Source: Eremophila alpestris peregrina (taxonomy: Eukaryota > Chordata > Aves > Passeriformes > Alaudidae). From it: DNA of 64,000 bases. The notes under the pieces were generated by a model. That model was not told the DNA's origin and searched no databases. It saw only the letters and a program-made list of their open reading frames with translations. The stretch covers positions 7,438,112 to 7,502,111 of the forward strand of contig WMCF01000018.1 in assembly GCA_009792885.1 (NCBI GenBank), read 5' to 3'. Every line of letters starts with the position of its first letter. Position 1 is the first letter of the stretch. Below are positions 14,270 through 29,200 of the stretch, piece by piece. A program made the position numbers and the translations under genes.

Positions 14270-17200
14270 TTTTCATTCACTTCATATATACACATATGTC
14301 TTTCACTAGACACCAGAGACATGGAAAATACACAAAAGAACTGAGAAGTTAAAAGAAGGGAGGAAAAAGAGAAATGAAAAGCACGGATGATAAGGAGGGA
14401 AAGTTCCTTTTTTCAGCCAGCAGCTTGCAAAAGCTTTAGCAAAGATAAATCCCATATATTTGAAAGATATATTTGACACAGTGCAAAAGAAAGAAAAAGC
14501 ATTTTCTACTTGAATTTTTAACTTACTACTTTAGCTTTGTTTCAATGATTTGGAAGAAGGTGCTGCTGCCTGCTTACTGGCAGAAAGCAATTCTGAAGCT
14601 GCCCTCAGCAAAGATTCAGTGCTGTGTACAGGAGTCTTCCTGATGACATTAACTTCTGCCACATTCAATTTATATCTGTACCAACTTCTGAAGAACTAAA
14701 CAAAGCCTCTGAAGAAGTAAACAAAGCTTTGCTATTATCTTCTTTTCTGGGTAGAACTGGAGCCTTCCAGATACCCTCAAGACTTATTTCCAATTCAGCT
14801 GATGGAAGACAACCCTGGCTCCTGAACATTTTAACAGTACACCCAGTTTTGACAGTTCCACTACAAGTTTATTTTCTGACTGCCAAAGTGGGACAAAGTA
14901 ACTCAGGGTTTTACAGCTTTGTGAATGACAGCAAAATATGATCAAATTCACCTGAAATCCACCAACTTACACAAAGATTGATTATGAATAACAAACTAAA
15001 GCAAACAAAAAGATGATAGGAACTGCATACATAAAAATACCCCTGGTCTGACATCTTTCTCAGAAAAAAAAGACATATTGGGGGTTTCATTAGTAACCTC
15101 TAAATCAAAAGTTTATTTGGCAATATAAAGACAAGAATCTAAGTTACATTGTGCAAACATATATTAGATCAATCTGTGCAAATTACAAATTCAGTGGTGC
15201 ATTAGGACTGTATTCAATGCAATCAAAACATTATCAGTTACTCTCACTGCTATTAATGCTTATGCTCATAAGTGAAATGTGTTGTAAAATCAGGCAGAAT
15301 AGGCTGAATAGAGGCTACCTTAGACTTGTAGAATGAATAAGCATTCCTTAATTAGCCCATCAGGTTAAGTGCAAGCCTTAATGGGCCTTTCCTAAAGTCT
15401 AGCATGACATCTTTCTCCAAACATGGCCAAGAAGAAAGTTCCATTAGCAATATTAATACAAGCTTAGTTGATCATTTTCATTCAATTAACTTCTTTCAAT
15501 TAAATAGATAGCTTGACAAAAGCAGTGATAAAAGACCTGAAGGGACAGCTGATGACTCGAACTGAACATTAGTGTGCGAGAGGTCGCCAGCATGAACCAG
15601 ACTGTAAATCTAGCATTCAATTTGGGAAATGCATTTCTTCTGCTCTCACTTCTTTAATGAGCAATTTTAGCTGACTAGATGTGTTTGCTGCAGAATTTTC
15701 ATGACAAGTCAAGCACTCCTTTTTTTTCCAGCAACAGTTATATTAGGGTTTTTTTTCTGCCAACGTTTTCAGCTTCTCTTAACTCATGTCTGAGCTAGGA
15801 TGCCGCAGACAGAACCAGCAGAAAAACACTGGTAGATATCCAGAAAGAATATACATTAAATTCACATTGGCTAAGCCAGATTGACCTTCCCTTTAGTATT
15901 CCAGCAAACCCAAAATGAGCAATACCAACAGGTTTTAGAATACCAACAAAATCAGCACAGCAGGGTACCAGTGTAGTGAAGCTACAGAAGCACCTGAGTA
16001 ATAGATTTTGTTAGAATTTTGCACCTATACCAAGTTATGCCAACATGCTTAAGCACCTTGCTGAATGGGACTCTGAGTTAAACCCCATATTTTCCACAGT
16101 GACTGGCTTATACACAAGACAAGCAAGAAAATGAAGAATTGACAAAAGAAAAAATGTGTTACAGTTATCAGACTTCAGTTGCTTGAAGTTTAGCACATAT
16201 GCCTAACAGCAATCCTCCCAAATCCATACACCTTGTTGCAACAGCAATAAAATTAGAGAAAAAAAATCTAATTTCATATCTTCAGCAGAATCATGAAAAT
16301 TTTATTTAGCTATGTTCTGAAAAGGGACGCAATTTACCTTGAATAACTGAATCCACCTTTTCTGTTCTGTCTGTATACACTGCTGCATCTCCGTGTTCTT
16401 TGTCACTCCAACACTTCTGAAGGCTGCAATATATTCCTCACGGACCTCTGGCTTTGTCTCAGGGTAAGCCAGCTTGATGATTCCCAGACACGCGTCCCGA
16501 AGGCAGCGGGACAGGATCACCAGCTCCTCCAGTGTAAAAGGCATCATTGATGATTGTCTTTGACCTACAACTGCATCAAACACAAGCTTCAGTTTCCTTA
16601 AATAACTTTTAAAAACCCCACTCATTTAATTCAACTTTAATATTCACATGCAGAATCTAAAGGTAGAGAAAAGAAACATCACCAAAAAGAGAATGAGTAA
16701 ACATTTCGAAGGAGATCATATCTTGGGATTGTGTGCAGTCACAATTATTTTAATTACAATATCCCCTTGATCTCTTTTGTGATTCCTGCTATGTTAAATT
16801 TATACATTGAACTACAGGTTCAGTGCAGAAGAATTTCGCTCTCTTCACTAACTCATTAAAAATGATCATGATTAAGAACTTCCATATCAGACCCTGTGTA
16901 AAGCCAGGGTTCCCAAGGTGCAGACCATTAATTTTTCTCTCTTTTTTCTAAGTGCAATCACCATAAAAGAGCCAGCTGACAGCTGAGTGCTCAGGGGACC
17001 ATCAGCAAGCCAGCCCAGAAGATCCTTCCTCCCAGATGTCAGCAAATCATTGCCCAGGGAGCTCTCCAGCCTCACACAAAAACATTTACACAGCACTGCT
17101 ATTCAGCATGTTCAAAACTCACCTTCTATTGGGTCACCAAAGAATTCATTATCATGAATAGAAATAAGTGAGTGACTAAACAAAGAACTGAAAAGGTAGA

Positions 17201-20200
17201 AGAGAGGGATAATTCTGCTTGAGTCCTCTAAAGACATTGGAGAGCCTCTTGAAATCACTTGAAGGAGTGGCACCATAGACCTTAAAATATAAAATGCAGT
17301 GTTAAAAGGGAGGGTTAATAAAATGAAATAAGAAAGTACTACTTTATTCTAGTAAAAGAATGTGGTAGTAGCCCCAAAAGCAATATAATAATGGTGTTCT
17401 TAGTTAAATAACTATTATTTCCAATTCTTGGAAAATAAGGTTACTCTTCACACGTTCTTGTCACTGGTACCTCAGTGTCTCCAAGACAAACAAACATGGG
17501 GCAGTAACTAATACAGACTGCAGAGACCTTGGAGACACAAACAAAGAGTAATTCTCTGCATGTCAGAGCTGAACACATCTTTGGGTCCAGTGCCTCAGCT
17601 CCCAGGACAGTGGTTCTGCCTCATCTGTCTCTGAACTGTCAGAGCATGTGAGATAAAACTCACACACTTGGGATGAACAACCTGAGGCTTCAGTGTTACA
17701 CTGCTGCTTGTAAGCACTCCCAGAACTACAAACCCATTTTAAATAAGTGTTTTCTTTATTCTGTCTGATTTCCAAGATTTTGCTCAGTTTTATGAAATCA
17801 CAGGGGGTAAGTAACCATACCTCTAACTGTCCCATTCCCTTTTCAATAGGTATGTCCTATTTTAACAAAGAATCAGCTCCATAACTGGTACAATACATAC
17901 CCTGTAATCATCCGTGTAGTCATTGAAGATATCAAATACCAAAGATGCCTCAGGAATCTGGCATTAAAGGCTAAACTATAAAGAAGCCTGCAAGAAGAAG
18001 TTCAAATAAATTGTGTCTTCCAAAATACTGTATTCACAAAACACAACGTTTCTATAAGAACGTTTCTGCCAAGCATTTCTCAGAAATTAACAATTTAAAT
18101 TTACATTTTCAAGATGAAGGGTCTTATTCTCATCAGCCTCAAAAGCTGAAAACCAACCATATAAAATCTTATACCAAATATAACTTTTTTAATTAAATCA
18201 GCAACAAACTATACAACAAAAACCCAACATAAACATTTCCAGTCTTTTGCAGAATTCAACATATATTAATAAAAATAACGTAACACTGAACTAATGATCT
18301 GGGACTTTTAAAATTCTAATATAGAAAATTATACCAAACTAGTTAAAATGTCACTTCTGTGGTTCTTCTGACAGTGACAAACACAGCAATTTTTTTGCAA
18401 AAGGTAGATTAAAATGCCTTCAATTATGTCAGAATTATAGCAATTTTACTGGTATGCTTAGAGAGAACATCCATGGTGTCAGGACTGCTACATGTGCACT
18501 AACCCATCTGTAGGCTGAAAATTGTTTCTTGTTTGAAAATTTCTTATTTGGAGAAGTAAATGTGTAATTTCACAAGTCTGTTATACACAGGGCTGACTTA
18601 AACCACATTACTTCAGACATTATTACAAAAACTTTTTATAGAAATGAGAAATAAAAAGCTTCCTGAAACGAAAAGGTCACCCCTAGTGTATTTTCTTCCC
18701 CTTGCAGGAAACAACATGTGAGACAGAGTAATTTGAAACAATATCTTCTAGGTACCAAACTGGATTTCACTGACTAAACAGTCATTTTTCAGGTATCAAA
18801 GGACAGTATTCAGTAATTTTTCCACATGCTACCTTCCTAGATCTGCTAATTATTAGGAAGTGAGTAAAATAAATACTGAGATGGACATCTCTCAGTGGTC
18901 AATAGCTTTGCAACATCAAAATTCTCCGTGACCAGGCACACAAGGGAAAGGAGGCTGGGAAGTGGGAGCAGGGAAGGGACACTACCTGCTGCCAGAACAC
19001 AAACTATTTATTGTGCACCACATGAAAATTCAGATTTGCCAGATGGCAAAAAGAAAAGAAGCACACATTTCATCAAGGAAAAAAAGTAAAGTATCAATAA
19101 AGGCTTAAAAAGGTTGGAGAATGGTTTAGCTCCCACATAAGAACACCTACACACCCTCTCACAAACCAGGATGTCCCTGGGTCCTGGCTCCTCCTGCTGC
19201 CTTCCCACAAGCACAGCCTCAAGCAAGCCTGGACCAGAGTTCTTCTCTGATTACCTGTGTGCCTAAATCATCACATTTTCTGACTGTGTTGAATGTCTGC
19301 CTATTCCAAATAAGTCTTTCAAAACTGGTAATGCTTCCTTGAAATACCTGAAGTTCAGTAAAAAGGTAAATTTTAATAAAGACAAAAAGTTGTTTTTCAA
19401 ATGAGCCATCTGTTTGATGCACCAGAGAAAGCAGGCCAAAGTTTGTCACTAATGGACATATTAATGTTCATTACCTTCATTTTTCCATATTTTCAACTGT
19501 TGTTTACTGATTGTTAAGGAGCTGGAGAGGACTGAGTTGAATTTTAGCCTACTACATTTCCATCTTCAGGGTTTCACTGATGTAAATTATGTATATTTAT
19601 GTAAATAAATAGAAGGATTAGATGAAGGTCCTATGCTGGTCCCTCCCTCAGGCTCCCAGTTCAGCTGCATCCAGCAGATCCAGCTGCACAGACAAGGATC
19701 TCTGCCAGGATAAAGCAGCATGAGGCAGGCAGAACACCTCACTAAGCACAAAGGATCCTCTCACAGGTACAGGGAGTTCTGGAAATAAGAGCAGGACCAT
19801 GCAGGAAAACGGCAAATGAAACCAGCAACCTTGATTTTTGCAGTGTGCCCTTTTGAATGTTAAATGCATAGATTAGTACCTTTAAAAAGAGTTGGGAGCT
19901 TCACTTATTTCAAAGAAATTGCACACTGGGGACATTACCAAGTCCAAGTCAAATTTAAAGCAAGTGCAGCTAATGCCAGTTTAAGATAAGCTTTGCTGTT
20001 ACATGGAGTTCTACTTTACCTATGTGGTCCTTTAGAAAAAATTTAACCTGAATTTGATATATGAGAATTCTATTCCCTTCTAAAGTCACATTATTTTGAT
20101 ATTTGGTGAAAATTATGCATTAACATGTAAGGACAAGCCTTATCATACCTAGCTAATTTAGAATAAGGATTTGTATTTTAATGTTTAAATAACTGAATGA

Positions 20201-23200
20201 TAGCTCAGGTATCTTGGTTCCTGAAGTGAGAAATTTCCTCAGTGACCTTCAGTTTTCAGCCTCATATTTAAAATGAAAAGTAATTTGGCATCTTGCCTTA
20301 AGGTCTCACACAGCTTCCAAGTAAAAACTTGTTAAATTCACAATCAGCCCTGGAAATTATGTAACAGTTTGAGCAGAAATGAACCAACATTATGGAAGAT
20401 GAACCTATCATAATGTAATTCATTTTTTCATTCTAGCAATATTCAGCAGTAATGAAGGGGAAAAAAGGACAAACCTTAAGAGCTTATAATAATAACCTTT
20501 GCCTAAGTTTTAGCCATTTTTATTCCATATCTGTGATTCAGGCAGTCAATTGGAGCAACTGCTCTGTTTTATGGCTCAGCTCCAGAAATGCTGAATGCAT
20601 TCAACTTTCACATTTCCCTTTCCTGAAAATCTGGTTAAGTACAAAAATGCACATTTGGTAGAAGATGGTACCAACAGCCTGTTTCATTAACATAACTGTA
20701 AATATGAGGCAAATTCATCAGTTCTAAGGCTTCCATGCTGAAGTTTCCATCCTGTGACCAGAAACAAACACAGAACTGCAAACTGAACATAGAATGGTGA
20801 ACTGAGCCATGTGTTAAAAGAGATTTGCATTGCTAGATTCACCTGATATTTAATCCACTGTAAAAGATGGCAGAAAAAACCAGCTGCCTTCCCACTCCAA
20901 CTATAAAAACTATCTTTCAAAGTTGAAAATAATAACTGAAACCAAAAAATACAAAAAAGTAACCCACCACAAAATGCAAGGATGGCTTTGAAAACTTGTA
21001 TCTACACAAAATTGGCTGCAACAAAGTTTCAAAACTTTTGGTTTCACATTGACCAAAAAAAGACTGAAAAAAGATTTAAGTGAAAAAGTAAAATTTTGAG
21101 AATTAAAATAGCTCAAAAAATCTACCTTATTTGGTCTTTTTTTGTTGGCAGAGAAAGGATGTTCATCTGCTAAAAACAGCCTTTCCAGGCAGAGCTACAT
21201 TTAAATGACAGTGTAAGAATTCCTGATAAACTGTGATTTAAATGAGAGAGTGTAAGAATTCCTGATAAACTGTGGAAAAGTACAGGGATGGCTGATATAT
21301 CCTGAGGAAAAAGCCTTATGAATCCACAAAGTTTAGAGATCAGCTAATATAAAGCTTGAGTGTCCACACAGTCTTGACCACTTTCTCCTTTAAAGAAAAG
21401 TGGTCTTTAAAGAAAAAAAAAATTCACACACACAAAAAAAAAACCCTAGAAATAAAAAAATATTACAGAAATTTAAATTTTTATGTCAATGTGTAAAGTC
21501 TAACTCAGGGGTTTCATTTAAAATATTTGCACTATTCTAAAAACAATCCAAGCAGCTAAAGTTTAAATTCCTCATATCTGGGTGTTTTGCACTTTTTTGA
21601 AAATCTCACTGAATGCCACCAACTTCTTTATTATGAGACCATTATACATGTTTTATGTAATGGATTCATTAATAGATTTTCTGTGAAGTCCAATATTAAG
21701 ATTTAGCATGGTCATCTGGAAGAAAGAAACATTTCTGTGCTACCAGAAAGGATAAACTGTTTTCAAGTGGAAAAACACACAGTGCCTCAACCTCAGGCTG
21801 TGATAGAGTTAAATTCACTTTGGTGATTCCTGTTAAGTATCAATTTTAATCACACCAAATTAAATTATCTGTTCCCAAAAGTAAGTACATAACAATCATT
21901 TATTTAGAGCCTTGTTTCTCTCTCTAGGTATCTAATTGTCCACAAAGGCCACATGATTTATGTCTACTTGCCAGAATAGCATTTTGGGCACCTCTGGTTT
22001 AAAAAAAGTGTCAAATTCCTCCTGTGCAATGGGACAGATTAAATGACCCATTAAGCTTAATTTAGCTGAGGCACCACTACAAGTTAATTAGTTAAAGGCA
22101 AGATTTTCAGTCTAGGTCATAAATTGGGCTCAGGTTCCCACTGAGACCATTTAAGTTAATGAAGAGAATAGAGCAGGATGAGAGGAGCTCACACAGCCTG
22201 TGACAGGTCACTGCTGCTGGGGCAGGGGATTCTGTCACTGCACAGCTGGGAGGTGGCACAGGTGTGACAGCAGCACAGCCACTGGGAAATGTCCTGCTCT
22301 TCAGGCTGCTTTATGCTTCCACATCTGTTTGTATTGCAGCAAAAAGGTAAAGCAAAGCTTAAAAACAAGAAGGTTAAAATTGCATATGCAGTGATCTTGG
22401 CTTTGTGGCAGAACAGTGCCTGAAGAATCACCCCAACAGCCCCACACAAAGCCTGGGTACCTGAGCACACTGATGAAGACTGCTCAGGTCACACCAGAGG
22501 GGAACCTGCCACTCAATTCCAACAATTCTAACACAATTCTGAACCAGAGGCTAAGCTGAGCAGTGTTACAGTAAATGAAGCACCAGTGATGAGCAGTGAC
22601 TGTGGAGCCAAGGGCACTGAGCAGGGGACTGACAGTGACCGATGTCCCAGTGCCAGCACAGCTTCCACCACTATTTAACACTCAGCTGTAATAAAGGTGA
22701 AGTCTCAGGTATTAAATTATATTTTACAAAAACAGAACTTAATATTTATTTAAAGTATAGTTTTGATGAAAAGTTTTTCAAGTTTCTCTATGAGAACTAC
22801 AGTCCAAGACACAAGTTTTCTCTTTTTTTTTAGTAACTGTATTCAGTAATATGTATCAACTTCATAGTAGAAAGATTAAAGCCCCATCCTTTTTGAAAAC
22901 AAGCAGAACTCACAATGGCTCCTTTACAATCAGGATTTTATTTTACACCTCTAATCTGGGTTATTGAACACAGGCTATAGTCAGATTTTTCTTGTATTGT
23001 GACCTTCTTCCTTAATTTGGCTTGATTGCATGTTTCCAGAATTACTCAGAGTTCATGAAAATTACTAATAACTAACCCAAAGCAAGGTGTTTTTTCAGTT
23101 ATCAACCTCTGGATCCCACCACCTTGTCCAGAGCATCAGAAAATAACTTCACAGCTCCTTTCAAAACTACATTATACTAATGGGTATCTTGTTTTGGTCT

Positions 23201-26200
23201 TGTCTCTGTTGCAAAACCAAGGAAAATACTGAGTTGGTTCAGCAACACCAATGTTCCTAACACCACACAGTATCACCAGCATCAGTCAAATTATAAAAGT
23301 ACTGAGAAGCCTCAAGACAACAACAACAACAAAAAAAAAAAAAACCATTCACCTTTAACAGACTGACACAAGTCTTTATTCTGAAATTCTCATATTTGTC
23401 TAAGAAGGGAAAAAATCTCAGAACTATTAAAGCAATACTGAGATGTTTGTCATTTGCTCCCTTTTGAAGCCTGTGTTGATCTTACTCCAAGTTTCTTGTT
23501 ATTGAAAAATTATTTTCAATTATTATTCTCTCATCCCATTTTTGAGATTTGAAGCTTCTAGGTTTTTATCATGATTTTATATGACAGATGTATATGCTGG
23601 TAAAGAAACTTAGTATTTTTAACAACTCCTTCTATTTTAAACCATTTGACCCAGTATGATTTCAAACACAAAATAAAAGAGCACTATTAAGCTCTTAGAA
23701 TATATTAAAAATAATCTGAGATATATTATTTTTGCTTAACTATTTTTACATGGTTTTATTAAATTGATATGCTTCACTCTGGATATTAAGTAGTAATTTA
23801 AAAGTTTCAAAGCAAATGTAGAATATTTCAAACAACTATAATTAAATTTGATAAAATTATTTGGGAATTTAAAAAATTCACCAGACAAATAAAAAAAGGT
23901 GAAACTTAATGACAAAAAGTCTTTTAATTACCTTTTAAATTCCACAAATAAGCATCACCTGTCCTTCAAAAACACTCAAAAATTATATTTAGAATAGCTG
24001 CTTGGTAACCTAGGCCAGGTCTAAAATGCACTGAGAATAGGACAAAGACTGACACCTGCTGAAATGATGATCCCTGGCAAACCCAGCACTTACAGCTGAC
24101 TTCTAAGTCAGAACTAGTAATTAAATTTAATTACTAGTCTATTTTAAGTTACCAAATATCTGTGTAAATTAAGTTCATTTTGACCATGAAAGCAATTGCA
24201 CTGGTATCACTGACAGAAATCTTCGTATCTACTACTTATTTCTAAAATTCAGCTATTCAGAAGTTAGAATTTGTCAATTATTTTCTAGCAGAAGATGCTG
24301 AGTAGAACTTTGGTAACTTCTGAGTTTATCCAGTGTGTAAATAGCTTGTTATCACAAATAATTGCAAAGACCCAAGAGAGCTTCTCAGAGGAAATAGATG
24401 CCATACTCACACAATTAAAGTTCAGTGACTTCTTTATTCATTAAACACCCTTTTCCAACAGTTCACCAGCAAGCCTCCAGCCAAAGCAGTGATGCATTTC
24501 AGCTCAGTAATTACTATCCAAGGCAATGTACTACTTGCCACAATAAAGCTGGCACACCAATTCAACTGCTGCTATGATCTTCAGGTCTCACATCCTGCTC
24601 TAATGCAATTAGTCTACAAAGAACTAATTACCCTAATCGAGCAATCACAGTTTCACTGACATCTTACTTCCTCTAGCAGCTATAAACACCATTGGGCTAA
24701 GACAGCACCTAATTAGTTTTCTGTATCAGTGTTTACAATGCAGTTTGAATTATGTTTACAACATTCCCTAAATACTTACTTTACTACCAGCAACTACACA
24801 GGTACTCAAAGCTACTTGCACCACAACAGTGTTAATACTTATGGGTTTCAGTCTGATAATAAAAAGGTCAAAAATCTTCTCCCATTGTTCTGACATTTGT
24901 GGTTTGCAATCTTTGTAAAAGAATACAGTACAAATGAGTATGTCCTTTATTTTCATCTCAGGTACCAAACCCTCCCCAAACAATAGTGATTTTCAATAGT
25001 CAGGAATTATTTTGATTTGGAGCAAGAGATTTTGGCACATACTAAAGAAGGGTGTGAACAATTTGGTTTCAGAGCTCAGCCAGCCAGAGAGACTGGGGAG
25101 TTCACAGCACTGAATGTCTTAAAAACAAGGCAGTCCAATTTCTATTAGAATGACACTCAACACTGCCTCTGAGCAAGGGAACAGATAAAATGCTTCCAAG
25201 AATCTTGAGATGGCATAACGAACAGCAAGAACAGTAAGAAACAAAGAACCCACTCTTTGGTTTGCCTGGAACTACCATTTAAATTCTGAAATTCTAATTT
25301 ATTTCAGCTAGTTGTTAAACACAGAAAAAACTCCAGAAGGAATTTAAAACAAGCCTACCTAAGAAAACTCATTTACAGCTCAAGATGATTATTATTTGTA
25401 CTTGCCTGACTTTTGGCACCATCATTCGGTGTTGTACCATCAGTGTGTGGCAGATTGATGCCATCAGGGTGAAGACCTCTTCACTGGCTGAATCTCTCCA
25501 AACCATGTTCAGTAGTGTGTTTGTCTGCTGCTTGGTGTCCAGTTTCTTCAGGCACTCCTCTGTTATGTACTGGACTGATAGTCTGCCATCACCCTACCAA
25601 TACATCAAAGGAAAGTTTACTTTTAATTCTTTTTAATGATAAGCCCTTTTCTATTAAAAAACACTTCCAAATGCAATTAGAATGAAGTTTTCTTGTACAA
25701 TGAATAAAACAGGAGCACATATGGATATCAAAGTCTTCAAATTATCAGATCCAAGAGCCAACTTAAAGCCCCAGGCAGGTAAGTGTTGTGCTCTGGTATT
25801 CATCCTTCACTGAGGCCAGTGGAAATACTGCCTTTGCTGTAAGAATGCTCTGTAACACTTCCATGCAATGAGGCAAAATCATTTACTGGCATGATACAAG
25901 TGAATGACCATCTCTTCTCCACTGACATCAGTCAGCAATGGACATGAAACCCAGAAATGCACATTGACTCTAAATTCCTTTACAAGGAGTGTTTTCACAT
26001 TCACAATTCTTTCATTAACAAATGACAGCAGAGTTCAGGGTGGTCAGTGCATGTCTGGGCAGTACCAGCAGTGTGTGAAGAGGAATGCTTTCCCTTGGCA
26101 TGCAGCTGAGTCCACCTCAACCTTTTCTTTTCCTAATTTCCTATCTTTAACTTGCCCCCAACTGAGCAAAGCTGTCTGGCTCACTGAAGGACACAAGTTA

Positions 26201-29200
26201 ACCAGTTATAAATTTTTAAGAAAGAGGGGTTCCCCACCCATTACCATTTGGGGGTCTTTTTGTAAGACAGGCATGAATGAAAATACAGAATATGTACAAA
26301 AAATCACAGCAGAAACACACAAAAAACTGTATTGCAATAAATAGTATTATTTATATAAAGCCTCCTCAGAGCAATTTTTTTTTTAATTTATGAATTAGTG
26401 TAAGTTATCTGTGAACAGAAATTACTGCTTTGCTTTTACCTAATCACCTCTTAAGCATCACCAGTCTCTAAGCCACAAGTAGAATCTGCCAATATTTACA
26501 TTGCACAGAGTGTGTGTCCCTGGCAAAGTAAGTATTTTATTCACACTATGCTGGTAAAGATTTTGGTGTGCAAGTAACACACAGCACCTAAAAACACTCA
26601 AGTAAAATGCTGCAAGTACTCCCTGGCAGCATGGCTCTTCCTAAGTTTTCTTTTAATGAACTTTAAATATGGTGAAATTTCTCACATTTTAGAAGGAAGG
26701 CATGCACACTAAATCCTTTCAATGGTTGTGTCTTCTGAAAGATTACATAAAGGCCAGTAAGAAACTGCTGAATTTACATCTGTCCAACTCTGGTTAGTCA
26801 AAACCTTGATATGAGTAGCAGGAGGCTACAGTTAGTACAGATTTATTCTGTTTGTAAGTTTAAACTATAGTGAAGAAGTTCTATTTGTAACAGTGTCTCT
26901 ATGTATTATTACAGAAATCAGGTGTTTCCTTTTGGGGGCTTTTGAGTTAGTGGGTATATACAGACCTATTCTACAGGATAAAGACTGAAGTTGAACTTGT
27001 AGTTATTTCATGAGAAAAAAAAAAGGAAAACACTAAGTTGGAAGTATCAGTGCATTTCATGATATCTCAGCATCATCATGGACCTACACAATACAGAGAG
27101 TAACAAAATCTCTGTAAAATACAAATATATAAAAATATATATAAAAATACAAATAAATATATATATAAAAATACAAATATAAAAAGACAATTTAAAGCCT
27201 TTTTTTAAATAAAAGCTTAGTACTTTCACAGACATGCTCTCTGTAGTTTAGGATCTATTATAGTAAGGAGTTTGCTTTAATGTAAACAATCAGTTCCACT
27301 TGCTTGCAGTGAACAGCCATCAATTTTTAAGAAGCACACAGGCTCCCTTCTCCACCTATAGAAAAATACTGGACTTAGAGTGATGGTGGTTTTGCCTCTC
27401 TTTGCTGCTGCTGCTGCACTACAGGAATTCTGCACTGCTTACCGGTGTCGTTGTCATCTTACTGATCTCTTCATCCTCATCTTCAGAATCACTGTTTGCA
27501 TCCTGACAATTTGTCCCAGCAGCAGACACAGGCAGCTGAGAGAGGAAAGTTTGGAGTACCCTCAAATACACAAGAAGTCCTTCCTCTGAAAGGGATCCTA
27601 GAGCAGACATTGAAACAAAAGATCATCAGCGGGATCACACTCTGCTGTAAAAAATACTTCACCAGAAATACCTGAGCAAAACAAGTTATGACAAATCTTA
27701 TCTAATTAGTGGATGTTTATAATGAAAAGGGTAAGAATAGGTAACAGAACAGATCTCTCCAACATTTTTATCCACAAACTGTCCTTTTTATTTGGCAATG
27801 AACCATGTTGAAGAAACACGTAACATATTCATTCCAACATGAAAAAAACAATGAATTGTCCACTCAGCTTGCTCACCCAAATATGTTTCTCCAACTGTTA
27901 ACACAAAGTAGAAAAGCCATGGGGCTTGATCACTTCTTCTTGAACATCCACTTTCTGCTAATAATAGTGCATTCAGAAAGAGTTCGTAAGGGAAAATGGT
28001 CTGCACATCAGCAAGCGCTGGAATGATGAAATGGAATATCTGATCTGTGAAAGGTGCTGCCAGAAACTCCTCTGTGAAGGCTGCAAAAATCTGCTGCCTG
28101 CAAGGAAGAAAGATTGTTGCTATAGCAAATACAGGCAAAATTTCCCACAATTATACCAGTGCAATAATAGATCATTTTGCAAGTATTAACATATCCAATC
28201 AAGAGGACTGCAAAGATGCGCTCCATTCATTCTGTCCTAGTGCATCAAGCATCTCAGATTTCTCAAAAATTAACTTCTTACACTAAATCCTCTTCCTGAT
28301 GATCTTTCAAGAAATTTTATCCTTTCAACTTTTCATGAACTGGAAGAAAACTATTCTGAAGTTAAATACAATTTTTATAATATCGAAGAAAAAAATACAT
28401 CTAAAAAAACCCTTTCACACCAATTCCTTTTGTAACAAAAACCACTACTGCATGTGATACAACCTGAATTTATGTTCCCTCTGTCTACGTACCTGACTCC
28501 TCCTGCTTGTAAGCTGCCTTAGTAATTTCTCTCCATAAACCTCAGCCCGTCTGTCACAAAGTTCTTTTGAACTCTAAAATTCTTTTCATCTACCCTTAGC
28601 TGCGTCTCTGCTCCCATCTAAATTTTCCACACCCTCATTCCTATGTACTGTGCTACCTGCTATTCTCTGTGCTCTGTTTATTGCAGCATTCAGCATTTTA
28701 TTGCCTTTTTCTTAAACACACCTGAAACTACATTGCTTCAGTGATGTACAGTGTTACCTAAAAAATCATTTCTGTACAAATAAATCAACAAACTGCACTG
28801 AAAGAATGACACTAGACAACAACAAACTGCACCTCTGACTATAGCAAATGAGCACACAAGTGTTTAATATTATCTTTATTTACCTTGCACCTTCTGGACA
28901 GGAGCTATATGTAAAGTGCAATGGCTTCAGAACATTCTCCAGAAGTATTTTTGCAATAGGGACACGAGAAACATCCGAATACTCAATACTCGAGGGAAGC
29001 TTATTGTTAATTAACAAATAAAGGGACTTGTAGTAGCCTGCAAGTAAAACAAATCACTTTTAAACACAGCATTATTTTTCTTCTTCTCCATATAAAACAA
29101 TACAAATGAAGTTGAAAATCATTTTATAATCCATTACATGAAGCTTGACTTAGGAAGACATTTTACAATAGTCCAAGTCACATTCACATAATTAACAGGC

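Larger units (their letters stand above)
17988..25405 (-). other. UBE3C intron 10 (GC-AG intron)
   Basis: A 7.4 kb intron whose donor is AG|GCAAGT and whose acceptor is CTTCTTGCAG. It contains a 37/39-bp tandem duplication (21199-21274), a 26-bp perfect palindrome (24113-24138), a short CAA/poly-A stretch near 23320-23344 and GC-richer patches near 19640-19800 and 22190-22640 without recognisable genes. No mobile element recognised. Confidence 0.85.
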
